A stretch of DNA of 64,000 nt from Vulcanimicrobium alpinum (GTDB lineage Bacteria > Vulcanimicrobiota > Vulcanimicrobiia > Vulcanimicrobiales > Vulcanimicrobiaceae), in assembly GCF_027923555.1 (NCBI RefSeq), contig NZ_AP025523.1, positions 1,612,001-1,676,000 on the forward strand. The letters run 5' to 3'. The notes under the pieces were generated by a model, which did not search any database, was not told the origin of the DNA, and saw only the letters and a program-made list of their open reading frames with translations. A program made the position numbers and the translations under genes. This document shows, one piece after another, positions 7,690-15,257 of the stretch. Numbering within the stretch: the first letter of the stretch is position 1; the number at the start of each line of letters is the position of its first letter.

Positions 7690-8019
7690 TCAAGCGGTTT
7701 TTTGGGGTTTGATAGGCTTGATACTTGCGGCGATCTTCGCTAGCTCGCCGTGTTTCGCATCATAGAGGTCGACGGACAACTGGAGCCGGAGCCAGGTTTC
7801 CGCATCCATACCAAGAGCGCGCTCGAAGCGGAGAGCAGTATCGATCGTCAGCGCGCGCTTACCATGGATGATCTCCGAAAGGCGCGCCGCCGTAATGCCG
7901 ATATGCGCAGAGAACGCGGACTGCGTGATCCCGAGCGGAACCAGGAATTCCTCGACGAGGATTTCCCCAGGAAGGGTCGGCCGACGATTCGACGGCGTCC
8001 TGAGCGATTTCTGATGCAT
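7690..8019 (-). CDS. higA: HigA-family antitoxin
   Basis: A 109-aa protein with the HigA/VapI Xre-type helix-turn-helix: an N-terminal RRPTLPGEILVEEFLVPLGI followed by TQSAFSAHIGITAARLSEII and HGKRALTIDTALRFERALG, ending with WLRLQLSVDLYDA. Such antitoxins bind and silence the HigB ribosome-dependent mRNA nuclease and repress their own operon. It follows the higB remnant in the usual toxin-first order with about 41 bases between them. The toxin frame is broken, so this antitoxin may be acting alone. Confidence 0.9.
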   Translation of the reverse strand: MHQKSLRTPSNRRPTLPGEILVEEFLVPLGITQSAFSAHIGITAARLSEIIHGKRALTIDTALRFERALGMDAETWLRLQLSVDLYDAKHGELAKIAASIKPIKPQKTA

Positions 8020-8060
8020 AGAATATGAGTATCCGTTTTCTCAGCCTGCTTGTCGTTCAC

Positions 8061-8350
8061 TCAGTGGTAGTCGGTGATTTCCACGTCAAGCGCTCCCTGA
8101 GTGTCGTGCCAAGTAAAGCACACGCGATATTGGTCGTTGATGCGGATCGAATATTGGCCTGCCGGTCGGAGGTCAGTTTTTCAAGCCTATTTCCCGGCGG
8201 TGCCCGAAGAGACGAGAGCGACGTCGCGCTATTCAGCAAGTCAAGTTTGCGGACCGCTGTGCGATGCGCCGCTACCGAAAGCACTTTCCGAGCTGCCTTG
8301 GGTTTACGACCGTTGTAGATATCCTCCGTTCCTTCGTCCAAGAAGGTTAT
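8061..8350 (-). pseudogene. higB: HigB-type toxin, frameshifted
   Basis: Two frames together give a complete RelE/HigB-fold toxin. The first part reads FLDEGTEDIYNGRKPKAARK, then RKLDLLNSATSLSSLRAPPG and NRLEKLTSDR. The second, one frame over, reads GQYSIRINDQYRVCFTWHD and DVEITDYH, the normal HigB ending. The frame breaks near 8158-8159; adding one G on the coding strand (CAGGC to CAGGGC) restores DRQGQYSIRIN. The start is uncertain: ATA at 8350 matches the family N-terminus best, while the first standard codon is TTG at 8341. It may be a truly dead toxin or a sequencing indel. Confidence 0.88.
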
Positions 8351-8360
8351 GTTTTGTTAT

Positions 8361-8395
8361 TATTATCACTAAGCGATAATATCGTCAAGCGATAA
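8361..8395. promoter_or_regulatory. candidate HigBA operator
   Basis: Just upstream of higB there is a palindrome TATTATC-N7-GATAATA (8361-8381). The half-site AAGCGATAA occurs at 8371-8379 and again at 8387-8395. Such AT-rich half-sites next to a toxin-antitoxin operon are the expected binding sites for the antitoxin that represses it. The region is strikingly AT-rich for this chromosome. Confidence 0.6.
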
Positions 8396-8432
8396 CCGGC
8401 GCGCAAGCGTTCCCTCCGCTCCAAAGCGCGCG

Positions 8433-9815
8433 CTACTTCGCTGCGGGATTGTCGGCCGCCAGGACGCGCGGCGTTATGAAGAAGACGACCTCGTCTTTGT
8501 TGTGCGTCGCTTGGCGATTGCGGAAGAAGCCGCCGAGTACCGGGAGGTCGCCGAGCAGCGGCAGTTTGGTGATCGTCTCGCTGTCGACGTCCTCGAAGAG
8601 GCCGCCGAGCACGATCGTCTCGCCGTCGCGGACGTGCAGGACCGCGTCGACTTTGCGGTTGGCGATGATCGGAAAGCTGCTGTTGAAACCGATGATCGAC
8701 GAGTACTCCGGGTGCAGCTCCGCGGTGATCGCGCCGTCCTCCCCGATCGTCGGCGTGACCCGCAGACGGACCCCGACGTCGATGGTCTGGACGCTGGGGT
8801 AGCCGGTCTGCTGGTTCACGGTGACGACCGGATATTGCGAACCGACGAGCAGCGACGCTTCTCGATTGTTGAGCGTCGCGATCCGCGGCTGCGCGAGGAT
8901 CCGCGCTTTCCCTTTCTGCACGAGCAGGTTGAGCTGCGTGTTCACCACCAGCGAACTCTTGGTCAGCGTGTACGGAAACTGTCCGACCGCGCCGCTCCCC
9001 GCGCCGAAGCCCGCACCGGCGTACTCGATCCCCACGTTGCTCTGATCGTTGACCGGTTCGACGTCGGCAACCCGGACCTCGAACATCACCTGACGCCCCG
9101 GACCGTCGAGCCCGGCCAGCAGCGTGCGCGCCGTTGCCTGCAGTTCCGCGTTCCCGCTGACGACGACGACGTTCTGCCGGTCGTCGGCGACCATCGCTCC
9201 GTCGGGGACGCTTCCTTTGAGCGCACGCAGCGCCTCGCTCGCGCGAACGTTGTGCAGCGCGATCGAGGCTGTCGTAACCGAGCCGCCACGGCCGAACGCC
9301 GGCGCGTCGAGCGCGGCGACGAGCGCGTGCGCTCGCGCAACGGTCGCGTCGCCGCCGGTCACCAACACCGTTCCAGTCCGCTTGTCGCCGACCACGACCG
9401 TCCCGGGAGGAAGGGCGCTTTGCAGCGCCGGGACGACGTCGTCGGGACGCGCGTGCGCGAGAGAAAAGACGTTCGTGCGGGCAGCACCGGCCGCCGCGTC
9501 GTCGGGATAACGGCGGTTCATCGACGCGCTCTCGCCGACCAGCAGGATCGCACCGTCGCGATGGATCTGCAGGCCGTATGCCGAGACGAGCGTCGCCAAC
9601 GCCTCGTCGAACGTCACCCGCGCCAGCCTCAGCGTGATCCGCTGCGGTTTTACGGACCCGTCCGCGACGACGTTGCGGCCCGACTGTGCGCCGAGCAGGC
9701 GGATGACGTCGGCGAGCTCGACCTCGCGTGCGTCCAGCGTGATGCGATCGCCCTGCGCCTGCGCCGGCGACGCCGCGAGCAGAAGGGCGAGTGCGGTCGT
9801 CGCGAGTCGTCGCAT
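8433..9815 (-). CDS. pilQ: type IV pilus secretin PilQ
   Basis: A 460-aa outer-membrane secretin, shorter than proteobacterial PilQ because it lacks AMIN domains. A signal peptide (MRRLATTALALLLAASPAQAQ) is followed by an STN-like domain (ITLDAREVELADVIRLLGAQ), an N1-type domain (TNVFSLAHARPDDVVPALQ) and a second one (TTASIALHNVRASEALRAL). The secretin core from about residue 240 includes VGSQYPVVTVNQQTG, VGVRLRVTPTIGEDG and the signature LPLLGDLPVLGGFFRNR. It would form the pore through which the pilus leaves the cell. It is the last gene of the nine-gene pilus operon, 2 bases after the PilP-like gene. Confidence 0.94.
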   Translation of the reverse strand: MRRLATTALALLLAASPAQAQGDRITLDAREVELADVIRLLGAQSGRNVVADGSVKPQRITLRLARVTFDEALATLVSAYGLQIHRDGAILLVGESASMNRRYPDDAAAGAARTNVFSLAHARPDDVVPALQSALPPGTVVVGDKRTGTVLVTGGDATVARAHALVAALDAPAFGRGGSVTTASIALHNVRASEALRALKGSVPDGAMVADDRQNVVVVSGNAELQATARTLLAGLDGPGRQVMFEVRVADVEPVNDQSNVGIEYAGAGFGAGSGAVGQFPYTLTKSSLVVNTQLNLLVQKGKARILAQPRIATLNNREASLLVGSQYPVVTVNQQTGYPSVQTIDVGVRLRVTPTIGEDGAITAELHPEYSSIIGFNSSFPIIANRKVDAVLHVRDGETIVLGGLFEDVDSETITKLPLLGDLPVLGGFFRNRQATHNKDEVVFFITPRVLAADNPAAK

Positions 9816-9817
9816 CG

Positions 9818-10363
9818 TCAGGGTTCTCCGTGAAGCGTCGGTGCAGGATCGAGTCCGAAGCGGGAACCGTCGGCCAGCGCGATGCCGTCGTCGCGGATCG
9901 CGACGATCGTGCTCGCTCCGAACGCGTCGCCGACGGTGAGGAGCCGGCTCGTCCCGCCGTCATCGATCAGCGCGAAGGGGTGGCGGCCGGCGACGACCGC
10001 GGTGAGGCGCGGTGCGGCGAACGGGCGCGGCGCGCCGTCCGCTCCCGCGTTGGGCGGAAGAGCGCGCACGAAGCCCGGGATCGCGGGGATCGCCGGCAGC
10101 GCAGGGGGCGCCGCGGACACCGCCGCGGGCGATGGCGCCGGTGACGTTAGCGCGATGCCGCCGGCGAACGGATCCCGATGCGGCGTGACGAGCGGGTCGT
10201 CGGCGGCGAGCACGGCCGCCGACGGCATCGCGGCGGGCACCTGAAGTGCCGCGGCGCTGCGCGCGACGATCGGGGTCGTCGCGAAGGCACCGGCCAGCGA
10301 CGCGAGGGCGAGCGCGGCGAGGAGCACGCGTTCAGTGCGGCCGAGTGCGAACACGGTCGTCAT
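9818..10363 (-). CDS. pilP: PilP/GspC-like pilus assembly protein
   Basis: A 181-aa protein with one N-terminal membrane segment (RVLLAALALASLAGAFAT), a long Ala/Pro-rich linker and a small C-terminal beta domain (APRLTAVVAGRHPFALIDDG, then LTVGDAFGASTIVAIRDDG). This is the layout of PilP and GspC, which link the inner-membrane PilMNO platform to the secretin. Similarity is structural rather than strong; position between PilO and PilQ supports the call. The ATG at 10363 overlaps the end of pilO by 32 bases; an upstream in-frame start at 10402 is less likely. Confidence 0.75.
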   Translation of the reverse strand: MTTVFALGRTERVLLAALALASLAGAFATTPIVARSAAALQVPAAMPSAAVLAADDPLVTPHRDPFAGGIALTSPAPSPAAVSAAPPALPAIPAIPGFVRALPPNAGADGAPRPFAAPRLTAVVAGRHPFALIDDGGTSRLLTVGDAFGASTIVAIRDDGIALADGSRFGLDPAPTLHGEP

Positions 10364-10901
10364 CCTTCGTCTGGGGCTCGAGCGCGACGCGAAGGGTCGC
10401 ACTCAGGGTGGCATCGCCGCCGTCGACGCTCTTGCGCGCGAGCGAGGCGATCTCGACCGCGGCGGGTATCCGTCCGCGCGAGAGCGCGCGCATCGTCGCG
10501 AGAACGTCGACGTACGACCCTTCCAGGGTCACGTCGAGCGGCAGGGCGGCGTCGCCGGGCGCGCCCGGCTGCGCGTTCGCGGCGATCGTTGCGAAGCGCG
10601 TGCGATGCACCGCCGCGGCGACGGCCGCGTCGCGCAGGAACGTTGCGACCGCCCGCGTCGGATCGGCAGCAACGTCGACGCCGCGGAGCCGCGCTTGCAC
10701 GCGCGCTTGTTCGCGCTCGAGTGCGGGCCGCATACCGAGGACCGCACGATCGGCGACGGTGCGTTCGGCAAGGGTCGCGTTTGCGGCGAGCTGATCGCCG
10801 ATGCGCGACTCGACGGGGCGGAACGCGAACGTATAGCCCGCCGCGACGACAAGCACCGCGGCGAACGCGATGACGCGGGCGTCGCCGGCGTTCGGGCTCA
10901 C
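10332..10901 (-). CDS. pilO: PilO-like pilus assembly protein
   Basis: A 189-aa protein with an N-terminal membrane helix (VIAFAAVLVVAAGYTFAF), a coiled-coil stretch (about residues 30-75) and a ferredoxin-like C-terminal half (LPLDVTLEGSYVDVLATMRA). PilO pairs with PilN in the periplasm to hold the alignment complex together. The GTG start at 10901 overlaps the pilN stop by 4 bases (GTGA). Confidence 0.82.
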   Translation of the reverse strand: MSPNAGDARVIAFAAVLVVAAGYTFAFRPVESRIGDQLAANATLAERTVADRAVLGMRPALEREQARVQARLRGVDVAADPTRAVATFLRDAAVAAAVHRTRFATIAANAQPGAPGDAALPLDVTLEGSYVDVLATMRALSRGRIPAAVEIASLARKSVDGGDATLSATLRVALEPQTKDDDRVRTRPH

Positions 10902-11443
10902 GGACGCCGCTCCAGGGCGATCGCGTAGACGACACCCGCATGCACGGGATCGCCGTGGACCGACAGGAGCCGCGCCGACCGATACGGGCGCAGCGACGTC
11001 AGCGACGTCATCGCCGTACCGACCGCCGAGAGCCGCGCGCCGCGGCCTTCGACGGCAACCACGGTGCGTTCGACGCGCAGGGACGTCAGCCACGCGTCGG
11101 CGGGCAGATGATTGCCGAGCGCCGCGATCTCGCTTGCTCGCCGTGCACCCGAGGCACGCACCCGCACGATGCGCGCAGCGACACCGCGCAGCCGTTCGAC
11201 GTCGCGCTGGAGAACGCGCACCGAGGCGACGTCGCGCTCTGCTCGCGCCAACTCTGCGGCATAGAGCGCACCGTCCGCCTGCGCAGCGCGAAGCCGGAGT
11301 CCTTGGACGCCGCCGCACGCGCAGACGAGCACGACGGCGCCGGCGAGCGCCGCAAGCGGGCCGCGCAGGCGCGCAGGCGGCGGCGCTGGGGCGACGCCGA
11401 GCGTGCGTTCGAGCGGCGAGATCAAAAAGTTGACGCGGTTCAC
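10898..11443 (-). CDS. pilN: PilN-like pilus assembly protein
   Basis: A 181-aa bitopic protein. The short cytoplasmic N-terminus VNRVNFLISPLERTLG matches the PilN segment that binds the PilM groove (consensus INLLP). A membrane segment (LAALAGAVVLVCACGGVQGL), a helical region and a C-terminal fold with LPADAWLTSLRVERTVVAVEG follow. It starts at a GTG that overlaps the pilM stop by 4 bases and ends in the same way into pilO. Confidence 0.83.
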   Translation of the reverse strand: MNRVNFLISPLERTLGVAPAPPPARLRGPLAALAGAVVLVCACGGVQGLRLRAAQADGALYAAELARAERDVASVRVLQRDVERLRGVAARIVRVRASGARRASEIAALGNHLPADAWLTSLRVERTVVAVEGRGARLSAVGTAMTSLTSLRPYRSARLLSVHGDPVHAGVVYAIALERRP

Positions 11444-12369
11444 GCCGCGCACTCCCACATCGCAAGGCCGTAGGCGAGCGCCCAATCGGGCGAGGCGGCG
11501 CGCACGACGTCGGCGGGCAGCGCGTGCGTGCCGTGCAGGGATGCCGTCATGACCGGGATCCCCGCCGCGCGTTCGAGCGCGTCGGCGAACCCGGCCAGCC
11601 GCGAACCGTTGCCGGCTAGGACGAGCGACGTGACGTCCGCGCGCGCCGCGGCACGCGTCTCGGCCAGCGCCTGCGCGAGGTGTTCGACCAGCGCATCCCG
11701 CACGTGCTCGCCGGCGCCCGCCATGCCCATCGTGCGCTTTCGCTGTTCGGCGGTGACGCGATCGACGCCGAGCGCGTCGGCGATCGCGCCGGTGAGGCTC
11801 GCTCCGCCGATCGGCATCACGCGCTGGGTGGGGACGGGTTCGTCGCGCACGATGAGGATCGTTGCGCCTGCGCCGACGTCGACGATCGCGGCGGCTTCGG
11901 GGATAGCGCGGAGCAGAGCGAGCGCGGGGTGATCGACGGCAACCGGCCGCAGCCCGGCGCGTCGCGCCAGCGCGCTGCGTGCCTGCACGTCGGCGCGCGG
12001 CGCGGTCGCGATCGCGCATCGCTGCGCGTCGATCGGGACGACGCGCACTGCGGCGTCGTCCAGCGGATACGGCACCGAACGCGATGCTTCAAAGCGCGCG
12101 GCGCGTTCGCGTTCGCGTCGTGCGAGCGGCGGAAAGGTCGCGGTGCGGAGCAGCGCGTCGCGTCCGGCGGCGGCGAGAACGCAGCGGCGCTCTCGCGTCC
12201 CGAGTTCCTCGAATGCGTCGACGAGCGCGGCGCACGGGTCCGGAGCCGCGGGACGCGACGCAACCGCGCAAAGCGCGAGGTCTCCGTCTCCCGTGCGCTC
12301 GACCAGCGCGATACGCACGCGATCGTCGCCCAGATCGATGCCGAGCGGGAACGTCCGTGCGCGGCTCAT
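11440..12369 (-). CDS. pilM: PilM, actin-like ATPase of type IV pilus
   Basis: A 309-aa actin/FtsA-fold protein. Phosphate-1 loop GIDLGDDRVRIALVE, phosphate-2 region AAIVDVGAGATILIVRD and the adenosine motif region SLVLAGNGSRLAGFADAL are in the expected order. PilM is the cytoplasmic ring component that recruits PilN. The ATG at 12369 overlaps the stop of the prepilin peptidase by 4 bases. It is somewhat shorter than proteobacterial PilM (about 350 aa). Confidence 0.87.
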   Translation of the reverse strand: MSRARTFPLGIDLGDDRVRIALVERTGDGDLALCAVASRPAAPDPCAALVDAFEELGTRERRCVLAAAGRDALLRTATFPPLARRERERAARFEASRSVPYPLDDAAVRVVPIDAQRCAIATAPRADVQARSALARRAGLRPVAVDHPALALLRAIPEAAAIVDVGAGATILIVRDEPVPTQRVMPIGGASLTGAIADALGVDRVTAEQRKRTMGMAGAGEHVRDALVEHLAQALAETRAAARADVTSLVLAGNGSRLAGFADALERAAGIPVMTASLHGTHALPADVVRAASPDWALAYGLAMWECAA

Positions 12370-12800
12370 GCGAAGACCGACGTGAGCGTTTCGACGGCCG
12401 TCCCGGCGGCGAGGAACGGCCCGAACGGGATCGCATCGCGGCGGCCGGCGTGGCGCAAGCCGAGGAGTGCCGTCGCATAGATCCCGCCGAGCACGAACGC
12501 CGCGCCGAGCGCGACGATCCCGCCGGCGACGCCGCAGCCGGCGCCGATCGCGACGCCGAGCTTGACATCGCCGAGCCCGAGACCGCGTCCGCCCGTCGAT
12601 AGGTGCAGCGCGAGTAGCGTCCCGCCCGTGCAGACGCCGCCGGCGAGCGCCGGCGTCAGCTCGCCGCCGACCGCAGCCGATGCGAGCGCGGCGATCGCCG
12701 TCGTTCGCGTCAGCGCGTTGGGCAGCACCCCGGTGCGCGCGTCGACGGCGGCGGCCGCAACCGCGCCGGCGCACGCGACGGCCGCGGAGACCGCGCTCAT
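12366..12800 (-). CDS. type 4 prepilin peptidase (A24), peptidase domain only
   Basis: A 144-aa polytopic membrane protein with the two aspartate sites of A24 peptidases: D20 in AAAAVDARTGVLPNALT and the GLGLGDVKLGVAIGAGCG motif. It lacks the N-terminal methyltransferase domain and zinc cysteines found in PilD, so it resembles the short TadV/CpaA-type enzymes. It most likely cleaves the prepilin at 13893-14402, encoded in the same operon. Pilin N-methylation would need another enzyme. Confidence 0.85.
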   Translation of the reverse strand: MSAVSAAVACAGAVAAAAVDARTGVLPNALTRTTAIAALASAAVGGELTPALAGGVCTGGTLLALHLSTGGRGLGLGDVKLGVAIGAGCGVAGGIVALGAAFVLGGIYATALLGLRHAGRRDAIPFGPFLAAGTAVETLTSVFA

Positions 12801-13243
12801 GCGCCGGCACCCCGGTTGGCAAGCCGCTCGGCGAGGCGCGCGAAGCGGGAGTCGTGCGCGACCGCCGCGGCCAGCGCGAAGTCACGTGCTGCGCTCTTCC
12901 AGCGGCGCAATCGCTGCGCTGCCAGGGCACGATCGACGAGCAGGTTCGCGTCGCGAGGCGCATGCTGCAGCGCCGCCGACGCGATCGCGTACGAACGCGC
13001 GGCATCGCTGTCGCCGTGCCGCATCAGCAGCGAGAACGCCAGCCGGTCCGCGGCGGTCCGCGACACCGGATCGAGACGCATCGCGCGATCGTACGCGCCG
13101 ACCGCGCCGTCGATGTCGCCCGTGCGCAGCCGGTCGTCGCCGCGCGTTACGAGTGCCGACGCAACCTGTGCGTGAAACAGAAAGGCAGCGGAAACCAGCG
13201 CAACGAGGGCGACCGCGGCGCGCCGCTCCGGCGGGATCGTCAC
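12797..13243 (-). CDS. TPR-containing membrane protein
   Basis: A 148-aa protein with one N-terminal membrane segment (VALVALVSAAFLFHAQV) and about three tetratricopeptide-like helix pairs (GDIDGAVGAYDRAMRLDP; YAIASAALQHAPRDANLLVD; WKSAARDFALAAAVAHDS). TPR proteins such as PilF help secretin assembly in other pilus systems, so a scaffold role is plausible but inferred. Both ends overlap their neighbours by 4 bases. Confidence 0.75.
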   Translation of the reverse strand: MTIPPERRAAVALVALVSAAFLFHAQVASALVTRGDDRLRTGDIDGAVGAYDRAMRLDPVSRTAADRLAFSLLMRHGDSDAARSYAIASAALQHAPRDANLLVDRALAAQRLRRWKSAARDFALAAAVAHDSRFARLAERLANRGAGA

Positions 13244-13896
13244 GCGAGCGCTCCGTACAGCGCGCCCAGCGCGAGCATCAGCGTCCCGCCGATCACGTTC
13301 GGGACCGGCGTTGCGCCGAGCCGTGCGAACGGCGCGCGGACGCGCGAGCCGGCGGCGGCCAGCGCGATCAGCGGCGCGACGTGTCCCGCGGCGAACGCGG
13401 CCATGAGCGCCGCGCCGGCGGACGCGTTGCCGCCGAGGCTCGTCATTCCGGCGATCGCCGCGACGACCGGCGTGCAGCACGGAGAGACGACGCACGCGCT
13501 CGATGCTCCGAGCAGCAGCGTCCCGCCGACGCTCGAGCGGCGCGGTGCGTTCTCAGCGGCGCAGCGATGCGCCGGACTGCGGAATAGCACGATCGCGCCG
13601 CCCGCGATGAGCACCGCCGCGAGCGCCGCGTCGATCGCCGTCGACCACGCCTGCAGGGCACCGATCGCACCGGCCAGCGAGCCCAGCGCCACGTACGTGA
13701 GCACGATACCCGCCGCGAACGTCGCCGTGACGCGCCACGGATGCAGCGACGTTCCGGCAAGTGCGACGATCGCAACATAGCGCGGGGCGACGCAGGGGCC
13801 GACGCTGGAGGCGGCACCGGCGAGCGCGACCAGCGGATACGCGCCCGGGCCGCCGGAACTCACCGCGCGCATCGCGCTTGCGAACGTGTCGATCAC
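13240..13896 (-). CDS. CcdA/DsbD-like thiol-disulfide membrane protein
   Basis: A 218-aa protein with about six membrane helices. It has the two cysteine sites of CcdA: SSVGPCVAPRYVAIVALAG in the first helix and SACVVSPCCTPVVAAIAG in the fourth. CcdA moves reducing power from cytoplasmic thioredoxin to extracytoplasmic thiol proteins. Inside a pilus operon, and directly after a four-cysteine pilin, a role in pilin or secretin disulfide handling is likely; cytochrome c maturation is the alternative but no such genes are nearby. The GTG start overlaps the pilin stop by 4 bases. Confidence 0.82.
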   Translation of the reverse strand: MIDTFASAMRAVSSGGPGAYPLVALAGAASSVGPCVAPRYVAIVALAGTSLHPWRVTATFAAGIVLTYVALGSLAGAIGALQAWSTAIDAALAAVLIAGGAIVLFRSPAHRCAAENAPRRSSVGGTLLLGASSACVVSPCCTPVVAAIAGMTSLGGNASAGAALMAAFAAGHVAPLIALAAAGSRVRAPFARLGATPVPNVIGGTLMLALGALYGALA

Positions 13897-14402
13897 GGCG
13901 CGGCCTGCAGACCTGCGCCGGCGACGTACTGGATCTTCGTCGCCGTGCAGTTCGTGCCGCAGACGGAGCCGCTCGCACCGCCGCTGACCGGAACCTTCGC
14001 CAGCGTCGATCCGACGTGCACGCCCGGGCAGGTGATCGTGTAGGTCGCAGGCGCACCGCCCGTCGCCTGCGTCGTCGTGAGACTGTAGAGACCGCTGGTG
14101 CTCTGCGCCGCCGGATCCTTCGGCGTGTTGCTCAGATACGAGACGCCGTTGACCGTGAAGAGCGCCGGCTGCACGCCTGCCGCCGACGCGGTCGGATAGA
14201 CTTGATTGTCGGCGTAGTAGAGTTCGAGCGCGGTCGCGATCGCGCGCATGTTGGACTCGCACGCCGCGGTCTGCGCCTGCGAACGCGCGTTGACGAAGTT
14301 GGGGATGAGAATCCCGGCGAGGATCGCGATGATCGCGACGACGATCATCAGCTCGATCAGCGTGAAACCGCGCTCGGCCTCGCGCGCGTCGATTCGGTAC
14401 AC
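13893..14402 (-). CDS. type IV major-type prepilin
   Basis: A 169-aa prepilin with a charged 12-residue leader (VYRIDAREAERG) and the N-terminal methylation signature GFTLIELMIVVAIIAILAG, including Glu at +5. The mature part has a long N-terminal helix (NARSQAQTAACESNMRAIAT) and a globular domain with four cysteines (in AACESN, ITCPGV and SVCGTNC), enough for two disulfides. The GTG start at 14402 has a good GGAGG site upstream. As first gene of the operon it is probably the most expressed. Confidence 0.92.
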   Translation of the reverse strand: MYRIDAREAERGFTLIELMIVVAIIAILAGILIPNFVNARSQAQTAACESNMRAIATALELYYADNQVYPTASAAGVQPALFTVNGVSYLSNTPKDPAAQSTSGLYSLTTTQATGGAPATYTITCPGVHVGSTLAKVPVSGGASGSVCGTNCTATKIQYVAGAGLQAAP

Positions 14403-14508
14403 GGTCGTCCTCCGTTCGTGGGTACGACGGTGGCGGTGCCCCGGAACGACGCCGCTATTCCCGCTTTCGCTCGCGTGCGACGCGGCGATGCGCTACACTG
14501 CGAGCACG

Positions 14509-15211
14509 ATGAAGCGACGCTCGAGCGTCCGGATCGCGGCGGCACTCGGGGCGGCCGGCGCCGGCGCGGTCGCGGGCTACGGTGCCTGGGTTGCCGCGCA
14601 TTGGCTGCGCTACGGGAGCGCACGCGCGCCCGAGCCGGGTGAGGGCGACCCGCTGCCCGACCGGTTCATGCCGTCGTACGACGTCGTCGAGCGGCACGCG
14701 GTGCGCGTCGATGCGCCCGACGCGACCGTCCTCGCGGCGGCGTGCGAGTTGACGTGGCAAGGACCGCTGCTGACGCGCGCGATCATCGCCGCACGCAGCT
14801 GGTTCCTGCGCGCGCCGCCGGATCGTGCCGACCTCCCGCAGGCGATGCTGCCGTACCTGACGTCGATCGGGTGGCGCGTTCTTGCCGAAGTGCCCGGGCG
14901 CGAGATCGTTGCCGGTGCGGTGACGCAGCCGTGGCGGGGCGACGTCGTGTTTCCGCTCGACGGCGCGGAGTTCGCGCGGTTCGCCGAGCCGGCGTACGTG
15001 AAGATCGCGTGGACGCTGCGCGCCGATCCGATCGGCGATGCGCGGTGCGTGTTTCGCAGCGAGACGCGCGTCGGCGACTGACGCACGTGCGTGCCGGACG
15101 TTTCGCTGGTACTGGGCGTGTGCGTCGCCGGGGATCGTGCTGATCCGCTACTCGCTCGGCGCTGCGATCAAAGCGGAAGCGGAGCGGCGCTTCGCGGCGT
15201 CAGCGCACTGA
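14509..15211 (+). pseudogene. SRPBCC/polyketide-cyclase-like protein, frameshifted near its end
   Basis: The first 190 codons encode an N-terminal hydrophobic segment and a START/SRPBCC-like domain (YDVVERHAVRVDAPDATVLA; WRGDVVFPLDGAEFARF; YVKIAWTLRADP), then stop at 15081 after SETRVGD. A different frame continues with TFRWYWACASPGIVLIRYSL and ends at 15211, which looks like the missing C-terminus of the same protein. Removing one G near 15073 joins them as RVATDARACRTFRWYW. It may be a real late truncation or an indel error. A TACACT box lies 9 bases before the ATG. It is divergent from the pilus operon. Confidence 0.65.
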
Positions 15212-15257
15212 CGCACCGCGGCAGGGCCGTACCGCCGAGAACGGAACCCAGTCGCGG

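Noticed and set aside
8399-8431. Terminator after pilQ
   Set aside because: Only a 6-base GCGCGC stem with a 21-base loop and no T-run; too weak to claim.
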